DNA of 64,000 nt from Paenibacillus_T sp033239625 (GCF_033239625.1 NZ_BTCK01000029.1:1-64000), one strand, 5' to 3'; counted from the first letter of the stretch, positions 41,608 to 50,764 are shown. Notes: generated from the sequence alone by a model not told the origin. Made by a program: numbers and translations.

Positions 41608-41844
41608 TTATGAACGACTTGCTATTTTCTTCAGTTCTGTCTGTAGCCATGTAATATCCTGCTGGCATTTGCTCAGGTTATCCAGGTGATAGGATTTATA
41701 CTCTTCTCTAGTGTCGCTCTCAGGTAACTGATCAATTAACTCAAGCATCCTCTTCTCAAAATCCTGCTGCTGCAGCCGCCGTTCAAGTCGATTTTCCCAA
41801 ATGATTTGGTTAGTTGTCTTTAGCCTCATTGATTTCGGCTTCAT
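41608..41844 (-). CDS. Unknown small charged helical protein, 78 aa
   Basis: Not recognised. It is strongly charged and predicted almost entirely helical (NRLERRLQQQDFEKRMLELI, DNLSKCQQDITWLQTELKKI), possibly a short coiled coil. Start is ATG 41844 after AGAGGTGAG; a GTG at 41853 overlaps that site. Own terminator; no operon partner. Confidence 0.65.
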   Translation of the reverse strand: MKPKSMRLKTTNQIIWENRLERRLQQQDFEKRMLELIDQLPESDTREEYKSYHLDNLSKCQQDITWLQTELKKIASRS

Positions 41845-41935
41845 GGCACTCACCTCTTGACTTATCTTATGCTGCGGTTAGAGAAGGAACACCGTCGTGG
41901 GTTAAGTTCCGGTCATACAGCCGAAACAACAATAA

Positions 41936-41958
41936 CGGCAGCCTTTATCCGGCTGCCG
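41936..41958 (-). terminator. Terminator of the decayed alcohol dehydrogenase gene
   Basis: CGGCAGCC / GGCTGCCG with a seven-base loop followed on the minus strand by TTATTGTTGTT; retained although its gene is truncated. Confidence 0.65.
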
Positions 41959-41991
41959 CAACCAATCTATCCTAAGGTAAGTAACAAGCTG

Positions 41992-42186
41992 TTAAAGCTC
42001 CAACGTACTGATGTCGATTACGAACCGATAACGGACATCTGAAGCTAATACGCGCTCCCAAGCCTCATCGATCTGATTAGCGGAAATGACCTCGATCTCA
42101 GGCACAATGTTGTGTTCGGCACAGAAGTCCAGCATCTCCTGCGTTTCGCGGATGCCGCCGATCGTAGATCCTGCAAACGAACGCCT
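41992..42186 (-). pseudogene. C-terminal remnant of a zinc alcohol dehydrogenase
   Basis: Reading the minus strand from about 42186 gives RRSFAGSTIGGIRETQEMLD, FCAEHNIVPEIEVISANQID, EAWERVLASDVRYRFVID then STLEL and a stop at 41994-41992. This is the C-terminal 60-65 residues of NADP-dependent zinc alcohol dehydrogenases (AdhC/YahK type). The catalytic zinc and cofactor domains are absent; at the 5' side the frame meets an unrelated plus-strand remnant. A clear deletion relic. Confidence 0.8.
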
Positions 42187-42448
42187 GAAGGATCAGTGGA
42201 AATGCGTTAATGGACATTGGCTCCGCTGTTCCTTCAGCAAGCGGCTTCTTGCTTCTTTCATGGAAGGATTCAAGGGTGAAATTGACCGAGAAAGCGGCAG
42301 AAATACGGATCTGGTAGAAGAGGTGATGCTGCAATATGCGGGGACTGCTTATGTAGGCGTCATTGAATGGTGGATCAAGAATGGAATGCCTTATCCGCCT
42401 CGCGTAATCGCGAAACAAGTGGGAGCCTTGTTGGGCAGAACCCTATAG
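42183..42448 (+). pseudogene. C-terminal remnant of a TetR-family regulator
   Basis: The plus-strand frame contains LLASFMEGFKGEIDRE, EEVMLQYAGTAYVGVIEWWI, KNGMPYPPRVIAKQVGALLG, a typical C-terminal ligand-domain end of TetR regulators. The N-terminal helix-turn-helix is missing. It abuts the alcohol dehydrogenase remnant at about 42185. The first part of the frame (before about 42250) may also contain a frameshift. Non-functional as a repressor. Confidence 0.7.
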
Positions 42449-42486
42449 CCCCTCTTCCTATTCACGTAGTCGACATTGATAGGAAG

Positions 42487-42510
42487 AAGGCTGCCGACAT
42501 CGGCAGCCTT
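42487..42510. terminator. Terminator between the TetR remnant and splB
   Basis: AAGGCTGCCG / CGGCAGCCTT with an ACAT loop; T-rich sequence on both sides, so it can serve either strand. It lies 23 bases past the splB stop. Confidence 0.75.
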
Positions 42511-42532
42511 CATTACTTTCTTCCGATTCCAC

Positions 42533-43600
42533 TCATGTAAAATACTCAATCTTTGCTTCCGGAAAATGATCATGGATCTGAGAGTAAATGAAATGTTTAA
42601 GTGCATTGGCCTGATCATCCGGATAGACGTATTTCCCTTGGCCCCAACGTCCCCATTTATACTTGCGTTTCTCTTCGTCCATCTCCAGCTTAGACTTCGG
42701 ATAACGTTGTTCGATAATGGTTTTGGCTGTCTTCGTGAAACGGTGTTGAATGAGCTCGAACGTTAGATCCGAGCATGCTTCAGGTGGAAGTGCCTGCTTG
42801 ATTCGACTCAGAAGATCGGCATAACCTTCCTCCCAGCCTTCATGCCAGATGATCGGGGCAATGATAAACCCAAGCGGATATCCTGCATGCGCGACTTTGC
42901 CGGCTGCGGTAATTCGTTCGTAGAAGTTCGACGTCCCCGGCTCGAAGTTCTTGATTACATAGTCCGCGTTGACGCTGAAACGAAATCGCGTGTGCTTGTT
43001 ATGTTTGGCATCCAGCAGCGGCTCAACGTGATGGTATTTGGTCACAAAACGAAGCCGTCCCAGCGGTTGCTGCCCCATAAACTCGATATATTCCTTGAGC
43101 GAGCCTGATATATGCTCAAGACCTACCGGATCCGAGGTGCAGGCTGCCTCGAAGCGGGTAATCTCCGGCGCACGTTCCTCGATATATTTTCTCGCCTGGT
43201 CTAGAATATCTCCTGTGTTTACGTAAACTCGGATATAGGGCTTAGCGCCGAGTGTGGTCTGAAGATAACAATAATGGCAGTGTCCCATACAACCAGTGGC
43301 AATCGGTATGGCATATTCGGCCGAAGGCTTGGACTGGTCGAATTTTAACGTCTTACGAAGGCCTACGACCAACGTGCGCTTGGCGATTCGGTATTTCTCA
43401 AGATCACTCTCCCCCGGCAGATTGGTTATTCGGTTATGAGAGCTGGTTATGCGAATGGGAAGTCCTTGCTTCGTGGCCCAATCATGGATCCGCTCTCCTT
43501 TCGGATAGTTCAGTGCATCTGGTTCAAAATAGACGAGCTCCGGCACGAACACCTTCGTATCGCGTGCTGGCGGTGTTAACAATCCAGATGAATTGGACAA
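42533..43600 (-). CDS. splB: Spore photoproduct lyase, 355 aa
   Basis: Radical SAM enzyme with the CX3CX2C cluster motif CMGHCHYC (Cys104, 108, 111) and the conserved Cys154 in FEAACTSDP, equivalent by offset to the H-atom donor Cys141 of Bacillus subtilis. EYAIPIATG, FRFSVNADYVIKNFEPGT and KWGRWGQGKYVY are further family blocks. It reverses the thymine spore photoproduct in germinating spores using SAM and an Fe4S4 cluster. Start is TTG 43600, about 10 nt after AAGGAGGGG. Alone, without splA. Confidence 0.93.
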   Translation of the reverse strand: MSNSSGLLTPPARDTKVFVPELVYFEPDALNYPKGERIHDWATKQGLPIRITSSHNRITNLPGESDLEKYRIAKRTLVVGLRKTLKFDQSKPSAEYAIPIATGCMGHCHYCYLQTTLGAKPYIRVYVNTGDILDQARKYIEERAPEITRFEAACTSDPVGLEHISGSLKEYIEFMGQQPLGRLRFVTKYHHVEPLLDAKHNKHTRFRFSVNADYVIKNFEPGTSNFYERITAAGKVAHAGYPLGFIIAPIIWHEGWEEGYADLLSRIKQALPPEACSDLTFELIQHRFTKTAKTIIEQRYPKSKLEMDEEKRKYKWGRWGQGKYVYPDDQANALKHFIYSQIHDHFPEAKIEYFT

Positions 43601-43835
43601 AAGCGATTCCCCTCCTTAGGCAGTTCGCATTTGTCTTTATGGTAAGCGAATTCGGTTTTTTCATACCGCCTTAACGATGATGATCATTTTCCATACAGAA
43701 CTCAGAAGATAATTTACAGAACAGTCGATATCATAAGGTTTCATTGGGCATCATAAGGGAAACCAAATCCATCCAAGCGTTCTCATCAAAACACATTCAT
43801 GTTGTTGATAAACGCTATACGGGGAGGGAGTTTCG

Positions 43836-44678
43836 ATGCCTAGCAGCGCCTATTGGTATTTGGGACTGAGTCTGATCAGCCTTCTGTTGTTAACGTTCAC
43901 GATGGTTCGTGCGAAGAACATCCGCGTCGTTTTCTTGTTTCTGATGATGACCGAAGCGGCCTATTTGATTGAAACCGTCATCTATATTTGGGGCAGCAGC
44001 TATATGTACCATCCGGGCATACTCAAGAATAGCGCTTTTTACGACAGCAATATGGGTGCATTAACTTCGAATTTGCTCGTCATCCCTACTGCGGCAGTTA
44101 TGATTGCAGTGTTTCAATGGGGGTGGAAGCGAATTGCGGCCTTGATTATCGTGATCGGCTGCATAGAATGGTTGTTCGTGAAGCTTGAGATATACACGTT
44201 GTTCTGGTGGAGAATCGAGTATACCGTAGTTGGCTTGATGTTCTATCTTCCATTAGCTCCGCTGTTATACGCTCGTCTTCGCCGTCCGGTTACTGGGAAG
44301 CTCCATGCGCTGTTTCTATTTCTTTGCGCCGGACCCGTACTCGGTACGCTCCACATCCTGCCAATCATGCTGTTCATGAATCGGAGTTATGACCTGGACT
44401 GGTTTCGCGATTCTTCGCAAAGTACAACCGCCTTCTCCTCCGTGTACTATTTGGTCATGGCCTGCATCATTGTCGTGATGATGAAACTTCAGATTTGGCG
44501 CGTATGGATGAAGTGTCTCGTTATCAGTGTATTCATTTTCGTTCTAACGAAGGGATTAATCGCAGTTGGCGTGCTGCATGTACATGTATGGTGGGATCCC
44601 TGGTATTATAGTTTGTTTCCGCCTGCTGTCTTTCTGCTGTTCATACCCATTAGCAATCGTATGGCACGGAGTATGTAA
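43836..44678 (+). CDS. Unknown polytopic membrane protein, 280 aa
   Basis: Eight hydrophobic helices cover nearly the whole length, with short loops. Notable segments are MMTEAAYLIETVIYIWGSSY, LEIYTLFWWRIEYTVVGLMF and HVHVWWDPWYYSLFPPAVFL. The tryptophan-rich layout is reminiscent of sporulation-related and CBO0543-like membrane families, but I cannot assign it. GGGGAGGGAG lies 6 nt before the ATG. It is convergent with the pectate lyase gene. Confidence 0.75.
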   Translation: MPSSAYWYLGLSLISLLLLTFTMVRAKNIRVVFLFLMMTEAAYLIETVIYIWGSSYMYHPGILKNSAFYDSNMGALTSNLLVIPTAAVMIAVFQWGWKRIAALIIVIGCIEWLFVKLEIYTLFWWRIEYTVVGLMFYLPLAPLLYARLRRPVTGKLHALFLFLCAGPVLGTLHILPIMLFMNRSYDLDWFRDSSQSTTAFSSVYYLVMACIIVVMMKLQIWRVWMKCLVISVFIFVLTKGLIAVGVLHVHVWWDPWYYSLFPPAVFLLFIPISNRMARSM

Positions 44679-44684
44679 GGATCG

Positions 44685-44731
44685 AAAAAAGGATCAGGTT
44701 CCTGTCATTAAGATTGACAAGAACTTGATCC
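44685..44731 (-). terminator. Intrinsic terminator of the pectate lyase gene
   Basis: A 41-base imperfect hairpin beginning GGATCAGGTTCCTGTCA and ending TTGACAAGAACTTGATCC, followed on the minus strand by TTTTTT (complement of 44685-44690). Confidence 0.8.
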
Positions 44732-44751
44732 AACATGTAATTATGAATTGA

Positions 44752-46827
44752 CTATTCCAGCTTCATGTAATAGAGGTTGGTCGTATCCGTCTTCGTAATC
44801 GAATGAGTGCCGGACGCAAGAGATACGGTTACGATGCCGTTGGTCATGGCATAATCGGTTCCATCGATTTTGATTTTGGTACCATTAGCTGAGTTGAACA
44901 CCAAGGTTAACGTTTTCGCGGCAGTCGTCGTGAATCCGATGCTGGTTGAACTCTCGATCTTCAAACATTGGGTAAGGGTCAATCCGCTATAGACAACCGT
45001 GCCTTTCGTTGTGGAGAGGTTGCCTTGAATATGAAAGAAGCTGCTGGTCGTTCCGCTCGTTGTAAAATTGTGAACCACGGAAGTAGGCGTTGGGTCTGTC
45101 GGTGTAGTTGGATCTGTAGGATCCGTTGGTGCGGTAGGCGTTGATGAGTTTCCGCCTACCGAAACAAGACTTGTCGCGTAGCTCGTTATTTTGGACATGA
45201 GCGCCGTATTGATCGTATCGGATGCGTCGTCGACGGAATCGTTGAATTCCCAAGTGAAGTCGCCTTTATTAAGGCGGCCCGCTGCGGCACTGACCACTTG
45301 CTCGACATTGCTCACCGCATCGATGTTCGCAGCATTGACACCTGTATTCTTCAACGTATCAAAGTTGTTGTAAGCCGTTCCGCCCGCCAATGCGTGAGTA
45401 GAACTAGGAACGGATTGCGTTCTTGATGAAGCTAAGTAAGCATCGAACGAGGTTGCATTGGCTGCGGTTGTGCCTGCACTGGAGTTGGCATAAATCACGC
45501 TCTCCGCATTCACGATCAAGTTATTGTACGCTTTGATCATGCCGCCATTCTCTCCCGAGAAGGTACCTTCCCCTAATGCGTCCGTTCCCTGTAAGGAGCT
45601 CAACATAGGATATTTGACATGGCGGAAGTAATTGGATTCTACAAAGGCGGAACTTCCGGTTGTTGCGCCCACGCCGTATTTGGCGTTGCCGTCGAAGAAG
45701 TTGTTGTAAATATGAACGGATCCCGTACGAATACGCGGATGACGAGAGTCCGAGTGGTCGAACCAGTTGTGATGGAACGTGACGAAGAAGTCCGCTGTCT
45801 CACTCAGACCAACAAGCGATGCTTTGCCCGAATCCCAATAGTGGTTGTAGGAGATCGTGATGAAGGTCGAGCCTTTCTTCAAATCCGTCGATCCATCCCC
45901 TTTGACCTGATCAGCATCGCTGCCTGCGGATCCATAGAAGAGATCATTATTGTGCAGCCACACATTGGCATTGCCCGTATCCAGTGAAATCCCGTCGTCC
46001 GGGAACAGTGCGATACCCAAGTTTCTTACTTCTACATTCCCCACATACCGAAGCAGGATTCCCCAACCATACGCATAGGCGTCATTGCCGATACCCTCTA
46101 ATGTCATATTCATTGGTGCATAATCGGATTTGCCCTTCACTTGAAGAAAACCGCCGCTGTTCAGTTGTCCACTCATGTTAGCTGCGGTCACTTTGCCGAT
46201 AAAGCGGATCGCGAGTGGTGTTGTATCGTACCCCTTCTGTCTCAGTGTCAGTATTTCGCCGATTCCAACAGCTGTTTGCTTACCGCCGGTGCTGCTGATT
46301 TTCACGTCAAGCGTTACGGTTTGTGCAGTCTGGGGGGTTACGTAGATGACTTGAGCACCCGACTTTAAGGTTCCGTTATCATTATAAGCGCCCGAGCCTG
46401 TCCCGAATGTAGAGTTGGATGCGAAAGCGAATCCAGAACGGTCATGTGCCTTTACGGTTAACGCATTAGTGACCGCACTTTCCTTTGTGCCATTCGACTG
46501 GATTGCTTCCACTTTCAATACATAACTGCCAGCTGCGAGCCCTACTGCATCCGCTCTCCAATAGGACGCATATTTGCGAATCAATTGCGTATCGATTTGT
46601 TGGTATTGCGAATCGGATGCGCTGGCAGCTTTCACATACACATTGTATCCTTGCGCATTACTGACCGGCGACCATTCTACATAGGCCGTCTCGTTCCAGC
46701 CCCCGCTATTAGTAATCGTTGGTGCGGCAGCATGGGCCGTCTTACTCCCCCAGCCACTAGTGATTAACGATAATGCTAGAGCAACAAATACGACGTAACT
46801 CGCTAATTTGGTAACACGCTTGTTCAA
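44752..46827 (-). CDS. Secreted pectate lyase, PL1 family, with Fn3-like N-terminus, 691 aa
   Basis: Signal peptide 1-34 (ending AHA), an Fn3-like domain (ITNSGGWNETAYVEWSPVSN to LTVKA), a linker beta region, then the PL1 parallel beta-helix with NVWLHNNDLFYG, HHNWFDHSDSRHPRIRTGSV containing catalytic Arg in RHPRIR, and LVGLSETADFF. A Thr/Pro/Asp linker (PTDPTDPTTPTDPTPT) leads to a C-terminal beta domain of about 95 residues. It cleaves polygalacturonate by beta-elimination with Ca2+. Start is TTG 46827, 7 nt after GGAGG. A cre site lies 37 bases upstream. Confidence 0.9.
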   Translation of the reverse strand: MNKRVTKLASYVVFVALALSLITSGWGSKTAHAAAPTITNSGGWNETAYVEWSPVSNAQGYNVYVKAASASDSQYQQIDTQLIRKYASYWRADAVGLAAGSYVLKVEAIQSNGTKESAVTNALTVKAHDRSGFAFASNSTFGTGSGAYNDNGTLKSGAQVIYVTPQTAQTVTLDVKISSTGGKQTAVGIGEILTLRQKGYDTTPLAIRFIGKVTAANMSGQLNSGGFLQVKGKSDYAPMNMTLEGIGNDAYAYGWGILLRYVGNVEVRNLGIALFPDDGISLDTGNANVWLHNNDLFYGSAGSDADQVKGDGSTDLKKGSTFITISYNHYWDSGKASLVGLSETADFFVTFHHNWFDHSDSRHPRIRTGSVHIYNNFFDGNAKYGVGATTGSSAFVESNYFRHVKYPMLSSLQGTDALGEGTFSGENGGMIKAYNNLIVNAESVIYANSSAGTTAANATSFDAYLASSRTQSVPSSTHALAGGTAYNNFDTLKNTGVNAANIDAVSNVEQVVSAAAGRLNKGDFTWEFNDSVDDASDTINTALMSKITSYATSLVSVGGNSSTPTAPTDPTDPTTPTDPTPTSVVHNFTTSGTTSSFFHIQGNLSTTKGTVVYSGLTLTQCLKIESSTSIGFTTTAAKTLTLVFNSANGTKIKIDGTDYAMTNGIVTVSLASGTHSITKTDTTNLYYMKLE

Positions 46828-46863
46828 TTAAATCCCTCCGTTATAAAATAGTTGCGACGACTT

Positions 46864-46877
46864 TGGAATCGCTTTCA
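46864..46877. promoter_or_regulatory. CcpA cre site upstream of the pectate lyase gene
   Basis: Minus strand TGAAAGCGATTCCA matches the cre pattern TGNAANCGNTNNCA. It lies between promoter region and ribosome site, a repressing position. Confidence 0.65.
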
Positions 46878-47350
46878 AAATAACCGTTCGTTTATGCCTC
46901 CTTTCTACGGATCGTTCGATTCTAAGCTTGCTGTATGCTTCGAACACCATCAGCGTAGCAGTTGTGCTAGAAGTTCCGAAACAATCATTTACTCATGCAT
47001 CCGCTATGGGCATCGTTTCTGAGCTAATGATTATTCGATGGGTGCAAGATGATAATAAACAGCGTTAAACTTCATCTCCACCCTAGCGAATGGCATGAAT
47101 ATAGAAACAGCGGCTATCTTAGACGGAGCAATAAAGTCCAAGGTGACCGTTGTTTTATTTAATAGTCGAATCAGTCACTTCTTTAAGCTTAAGCGAAGAG
47201 GAATATGGCAAGGTCATACATAATGTTTAAGTTGAGATATATACTTATCTCGGTGTTGATGTATCGGTGCACGGCCAGTTGATTGAGGGGTTGTATAGAA
47301 GCTGCTATTTACATCAGCTAACACAAACGGATTGGAAGCGAGGGTAAGTA
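46878..47350. other. Intergenic stretch without a supportable gene
   Basis: About 470 bases. Contains short frames on the plus strand (for example 38-42 residues near 47050-47220) with no ribosome site or recognisable sequence. An AAAGGAGG at about 46897-46904 (minus strand) has no start codon after it. Presumably holds the promoters of the flanking divergent genes. Confidence 0.5.
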
Positions 47351-47461
47351 ATGACGAGCACTTATGACGATCAGTCGGGACAGATAAGGCGGTCATACAC
47401 GCTGCCCAGGTATTCCCCCGAGGAATATGCAAGAAGTATACAGGCTTTGCTGTCAATATGA
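47351..47461 (+). CDS. Small upstream ORF coupled to the next ORF, 36 aa
   Basis: ATG 47351 follows GAGGGTAAGTA and encodes a hydrophilic peptide (MTSTYDDQSG, YTLPRYSPEEYARSIQALLS). Its TGA overlaps the ATG of the next frame (ATGA at 47458), so either two coupled small genes or one gene split by a frameshift. Not recognised. Confidence 0.45.
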   Translation: MTSTYDDQSGQIRRSYTLPRYSPEEYARSIQALLSI

Positions 47462-47721
47462 AGACAGACGTAGATACAACCATTAAAGTCGAACTAGGTG
47501 AGCCAAGCAGCTGCGTGATCGATGTGAAATTAAAGGCCGGCGAGTTGAAAAGAGTCTGTCTGCTGTCCCAATGTACGACCAGTCATAATGTATTCTTCTG
47601 CCCAACTGAAGGGGCCGGAGCGGAGCTGTTGGTCAGCAGATTCTGTTCGGTGAATACGGATAACGAGCAAATTTTATTGAAGCTGCTTAACGGATACTTT
47701 AGCGATGAGGCTGCGAAGTAA
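47458..47721 (+). CDS. Unknown small cysteine-containing protein, 87 aa
   Basis: Starts at the ATGA overlap with the 36-residue frame and encodes a mostly beta-type sequence with five Cys (SSCVIDVKLKAGELKRVC, SQCTTSHNVFFCPTEG, RFCSVNTDNEQ). No signal peptide or membrane segment. Not recognised. It could be the C-terminal part of a 120-residue gene whose first third is in the other frame. A terminator follows at 47730. Confidence 0.5.
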   Translation: MKTDVDTTIKVELGEPSSCVIDVKLKAGELKRVCLLSQCTTSHNVFFCPTEGAGAELLVSRFCSVNTDNEQILLKLLNGYFSDEAAK

Positions 47722-47729
47722 ATCGAAAA

Positions 47730-47754
47730 CCCTGATTCCTGTGAGGAATCAGGG
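47730..47754. terminator. Bidirectional terminator
   Basis: CCCTGATTCCT / AGGAATCAGGG perfect 11-bp stem with a GTG loop; CTTCTTGATATTT on the plus side and TTTTCGATT on the minus side. It lies between convergent genes. Confidence 0.8.
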
Positions 47755-47839
47755 CTTCTTGATATTTAATATGCTGCGGATTTAGATCCTTATGCTCTTC
47801 GGTTACACGGAGCGATGAAAGGTTGACATTCTGAAGTTC

Positions 47840-49612
47840 CTAAGCGATGGTTTCAAATTCGGTAATTTGCTGTTTACGCCAGTAATCCATAAATCGTCCG
47901 CCGCTGCGAATCAGATCTCCCGGGCTTCCCGCTTCCACTACTTGTCCTTTCTCCAGGAAGACGACTACATCAACGTTGCGGATCGTCGACAGTCGATGAG
48001 CAATGATGATTTTCGTGCTGTCGCCCGACCAATCCGCGAGATGCTGTTGGAACAGCGATTCGGTCTCTACATCCAACGCGGAGGTCGGTTCGTCAAGGAT
48101 AAGGATTGAGGCATTGCGCAGGATGGCGCGAGCAATACCGATCCGCTGCTTCTGGCCTTGGGACAGCTTGATCCCCCGCTCCCCTACTCGGGTATGGAAT
48201 CGATCAGGCAATTGATCAATGAATTCAATGGACTGCGATAACTCCGCCGCCACTCGTATGTCCTGTTCGTCCGCTTCCTGGTGACCCACTGCAATATTGT
48301 CCCGTATCGTGCCATCGAACAAATAGATATCCTGTGTCACAGCGGCTAGACAACCACGAAGTGATTCGAGTGAATAGTCTTCGATTGGAATACCATTAAT
48401 TCGAATCGTTCCTCCTTGCGGCGAATACACACGGTATAGCAGTTTAATGATCGTACTCTTGCCCCCGCCGCTTGGACCGACCAATGCCATTGATTGCCCC
48501 GCTGCAATGCGGAAGCTGAGATCGTTCAGAACCGGCTGCCCTTCTGCATAGGCGAACGACACTTTGTCGAATTCGATCGTTGGCGGGGTCGTTTGAATCG
48601 TATTGTTCCCTCCCTTGTCCTCCGTGTTCATCTCCATCGTATCCAGCAGGCTTTCCGCTCCGGCCGACACTCTTTGCAAAGAGTTGATGATCCACGTCAT
48701 ATCATTGAAGGGCTGGCTTACCCGATCAAGCAGCGTAATAAACGCGACAAGCGCGCCTGGTCCGATCTGTCCATTCACCATGAGAATGGCACCGATCCCG
48801 ATGCCTAGCAAATAACTAAGTCTTTCCGGAATGACTCGCACAAGATCGCGAACCGCTTCCATTTTCTCAATGTCCACCCAAAGCTTGATTCCTCGAACGC
48901 ACACATCGCGAAAACGATCGATAACGGTATTCTCCAATTGATTCATCTTAATTTCGCGCATACCAGCGAGCGTCTCGCCCAGATGGAAGAACACTTCTTC
49001 CCCGTTCTTCTGCTGTTTGGCTACTAGACTCTTGTAAGATTTCTTAACGACCAGATTGCTAAGGAGCTGCATCGGACCAACGAGTATCGCGATCACGCCG
49101 AGAAGCGGGTGAACGTTCAGCAGATACAAACCGACTGCAGCGAAAGAGATGGGCAGTGCGATTAATTTGAGGATATCGAAAACGATAAAATGTTTGAAAA
49201 CTTCAAGCTCGTTAAACAGCAGGTTTTGCGATCGTGAGCTATGACGCGACTCATGCTCGCTTAATGACAAATCGATCAGCTTAGATAGAACGATCTGACG
49301 CATCGTGAACACGACATTCGTGTTGATAATCTGATTGCAAATACGAGCAAGCGTCGTACAAATTAGCCCGATCGCGACAAACCCGATAATCGCTGCGATA
49401 ATCGAATACAAATCCTGTCGAGACAAGGTCTGTCCGCCGTCGAATAGACGTCTGCTCGACTCCGCAAGCATTAATGAAGCTCCAGTAGCGGCTATTTGCA
49501 ACAAGATAACAGCTATGTACCAATACTTATACTTAAGACATAAGGCTAGAAAGTCCCGAAAACCTCTTCTTTTAACGAGTGCGGTTACGCTTTGTTTGTT
49601 TTCAGTAAGCAA
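47840..49612 (-). CDS. ABC transporter, fused permease-ATPase exporter, 590 aa
   Basis: Six-helix type-1 exporter domain (residues 25-320) followed by a nucleotide-binding domain: Walker A GPSGGGKST, Q-loop TQDIYLFDG, signature LSQGQKQRIGIARAIL, Walker B ILILDEPTSALD and H-loop AHRLSTIR. Homodimeric MsbA/LmrA-like exporter of lipids, drugs or peptides. TTG 49612 is 8 nt after GAGGAG. No partner half-transporter is adjacent, so it probably homodimerises. Substrate unknown. Confidence 0.92.
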   Translation of the reverse strand: MLTENKQSVTALVKRRGFRDFLALCLKYKYWYIAVILLQIAATGASLMLAESSRRLFDGGQTLSRQDLYSIIAAIIGFVAIGLICTTLARICNQIINTNVVFTMRQIVLSKLIDLSLSEHESRHSSRSQNLLFNELEVFKHFIVFDILKLIALPISFAAVGLYLLNVHPLLGVIAILVGPMQLLSNLVVKKSYKSLVAKQQKNGEEVFFHLGETLAGMREIKMNQLENTVIDRFRDVCVRGIKLWVDIEKMEAVRDLVRVIPERLSYLLGIGIGAILMVNGQIGPGALVAFITLLDRVSQPFNDMTWIINSLQRVSAGAESLLDTMEMNTEDKGGNNTIQTTPPTIEFDKVSFAYAEGQPVLNDLSFRIAAGQSMALVGPSGGGKSTIIKLLYRVYSPQGGTIRINGIPIEDYSLESLRGCLAAVTQDIYLFDGTIRDNIAVGHQEADEQDIRVAAELSQSIEFIDQLPDRFHTRVGERGIKLSQGQKQRIGIARAILRNASILILDEPTSALDVETESLFQQHLADWSGDSTKIIIAHRLSTIRNVDVVVFLEKGQVVEAGSPGDLIRSGGRFMDYWRKQQITEFETIA

Positions 49613-49734
49613 TACGCCAACTCCTCAAGTATCATCATACTCCTGTATGCTTTATTTTGATTTGTAACAATATGGTATATTCTTGTGGTCCCTTGCATTT
49701 CCTGCCTGAGATATCGATTATTTAGCAAAAAAGA

Positions 49735-49765
49735 AAGAAGCCGCAAGTTGTTCGAGGCTTCTTCT
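49735..49765 (-). terminator. Intrinsic terminator of coaA
   Basis: GAAGCC-G-CAA / TTG..-GGCTTC type stem between 49737 and 49763, followed on the minus strand by CTTTCTTTTTTGC. Confidence 0.7.
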
Positions 49766-49782
49766 TCCATGTATCAATTCAC

Positions 49783-50706
49783 TTAAAACTTCTTATACAG
49801 AACCTTCTCGATGCGGTGAGTTTCACCTTTCTTGAGAATGATATTCGCACGCCGCCTTGTAGGAAGAATGTTCTCCTTTAAGTTGACAGCATTAATCGTA
49901 TCCCAAATCTCAGAAGCCTTCTGTATCGCTTCTTCTTGTGATAACGTGATGTAACGATGAAAGTAAGATAAGGGATTCTGAAATGCTGTACGTTGAAGCA
50001 ATAAGAATCGCTCAATATACCAGTGTTTCAAATCCTGCTCCTCCGCATCGAGGAAGATGGAGAAGTCGAAGAAATCACTGACAAATACGTGGCGGGATTT
50101 ATCGACTTGAAGTACGTTAATGCCCTCGACGATTACAATATCCGGCTGTGAAATAACATCGACTTGATCGGGAATGATGTCATATGTAATATGCGAGTAG
50201 ATCGGCGCCTCCACGCTGCTCACGCCAGCTTTAACCTGGCGCATGAAGTCGATAAGCTTCCTGGAATCATAGCTTTCAGGAAATCCCTTCCTGTTCATTA
50301 ATTGACGCTGTTCCAACGTTTTCTTGTCGAACAAGAAGCCATCCGTCGTAACAACCTCCACCTTCGGATGACCTTCTCCACGCGATAACAGCGTTTGAAG
50401 GACTCTGGCCGTCGTGCTCTTCCCCGCAGCGACACTTCCCGCAAGTCCGATAATGAAAGGTTTCTTATCGGATTGATAATCGAGGAAGGCATCGGTTGCT
50501 CCCTGCAACTGCGCAGAGGCCTGTACTCTCATCTTAATAAGACGAATCAAAGGCAAATAAATGCGCTCGACTTCCTCGAGTGACAGTTTATCATTTAATC
50601 CTTTGATCGTTTCGAGTTCCTCTTCTAGCAGCAATAGAGGGGTTTTATTGCGCAGTGCCGCCCATTGCTCTCGATTAAAAGTCAAGTAGTTCGAATAAGG
50701 AGTCAT
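49783..50706 (-). CDS. coaA: Type I pantothenate kinase, 307 aa
   Basis: P-loop GSVAAGKST (residues 90-98), VEVVTTDGFLF, LMNRKGFPESYD, YSHITYDIIPDQ, IVIVEGINVLQ and C-terminal NLKENILPTRRRANIIL are the bacterial CoaA (PanK-I) blocks, length typical. Catalyses ATP-dependent phosphorylation of pantothenate, the first step of CoA synthesis. Start ATG 50706 has a weak GAGGG site. The upstream neighbour is degV 58 bases away. Confidence 0.95.
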   Translation of the reverse strand: MTPYSNYLTFNREQWAALRNKTPLLLLEEELETIKGLNDKLSLEEVERIYLPLIRLIKMRVQASAQLQGATDAFLDYQSDKKPFIIGLAGSVAAGKSTTARVLQTLLSRGEGHPKVEVVTTDGFLFDKKTLEQRQLMNRKGFPESYDSRKLIDFMRQVKAGVSSVEAPIYSHITYDIIPDQVDVISQPDIVIVEGINVLQVDKSRHVFVSDFFDFSIFLDAEEQDLKHWYIERFLLLQRTAFQNPLSYFHRYITLSQEEAIQKASEIWDTINAVNLKENILPTRRRANIILKKGETHRIEKVLYKKF

Positions 50707-50764
50707 TGCTTATACCCTCGTCTCAAGTTCGCTTATAGTCCCTGGACAATAGTATAATCGCTGA

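Noticed and set aside
46990..47220. Two short plus-strand frames (38 and 42 aa) upstream of 47351
   Set aside because: No ribosome site and no recognisable sequence.
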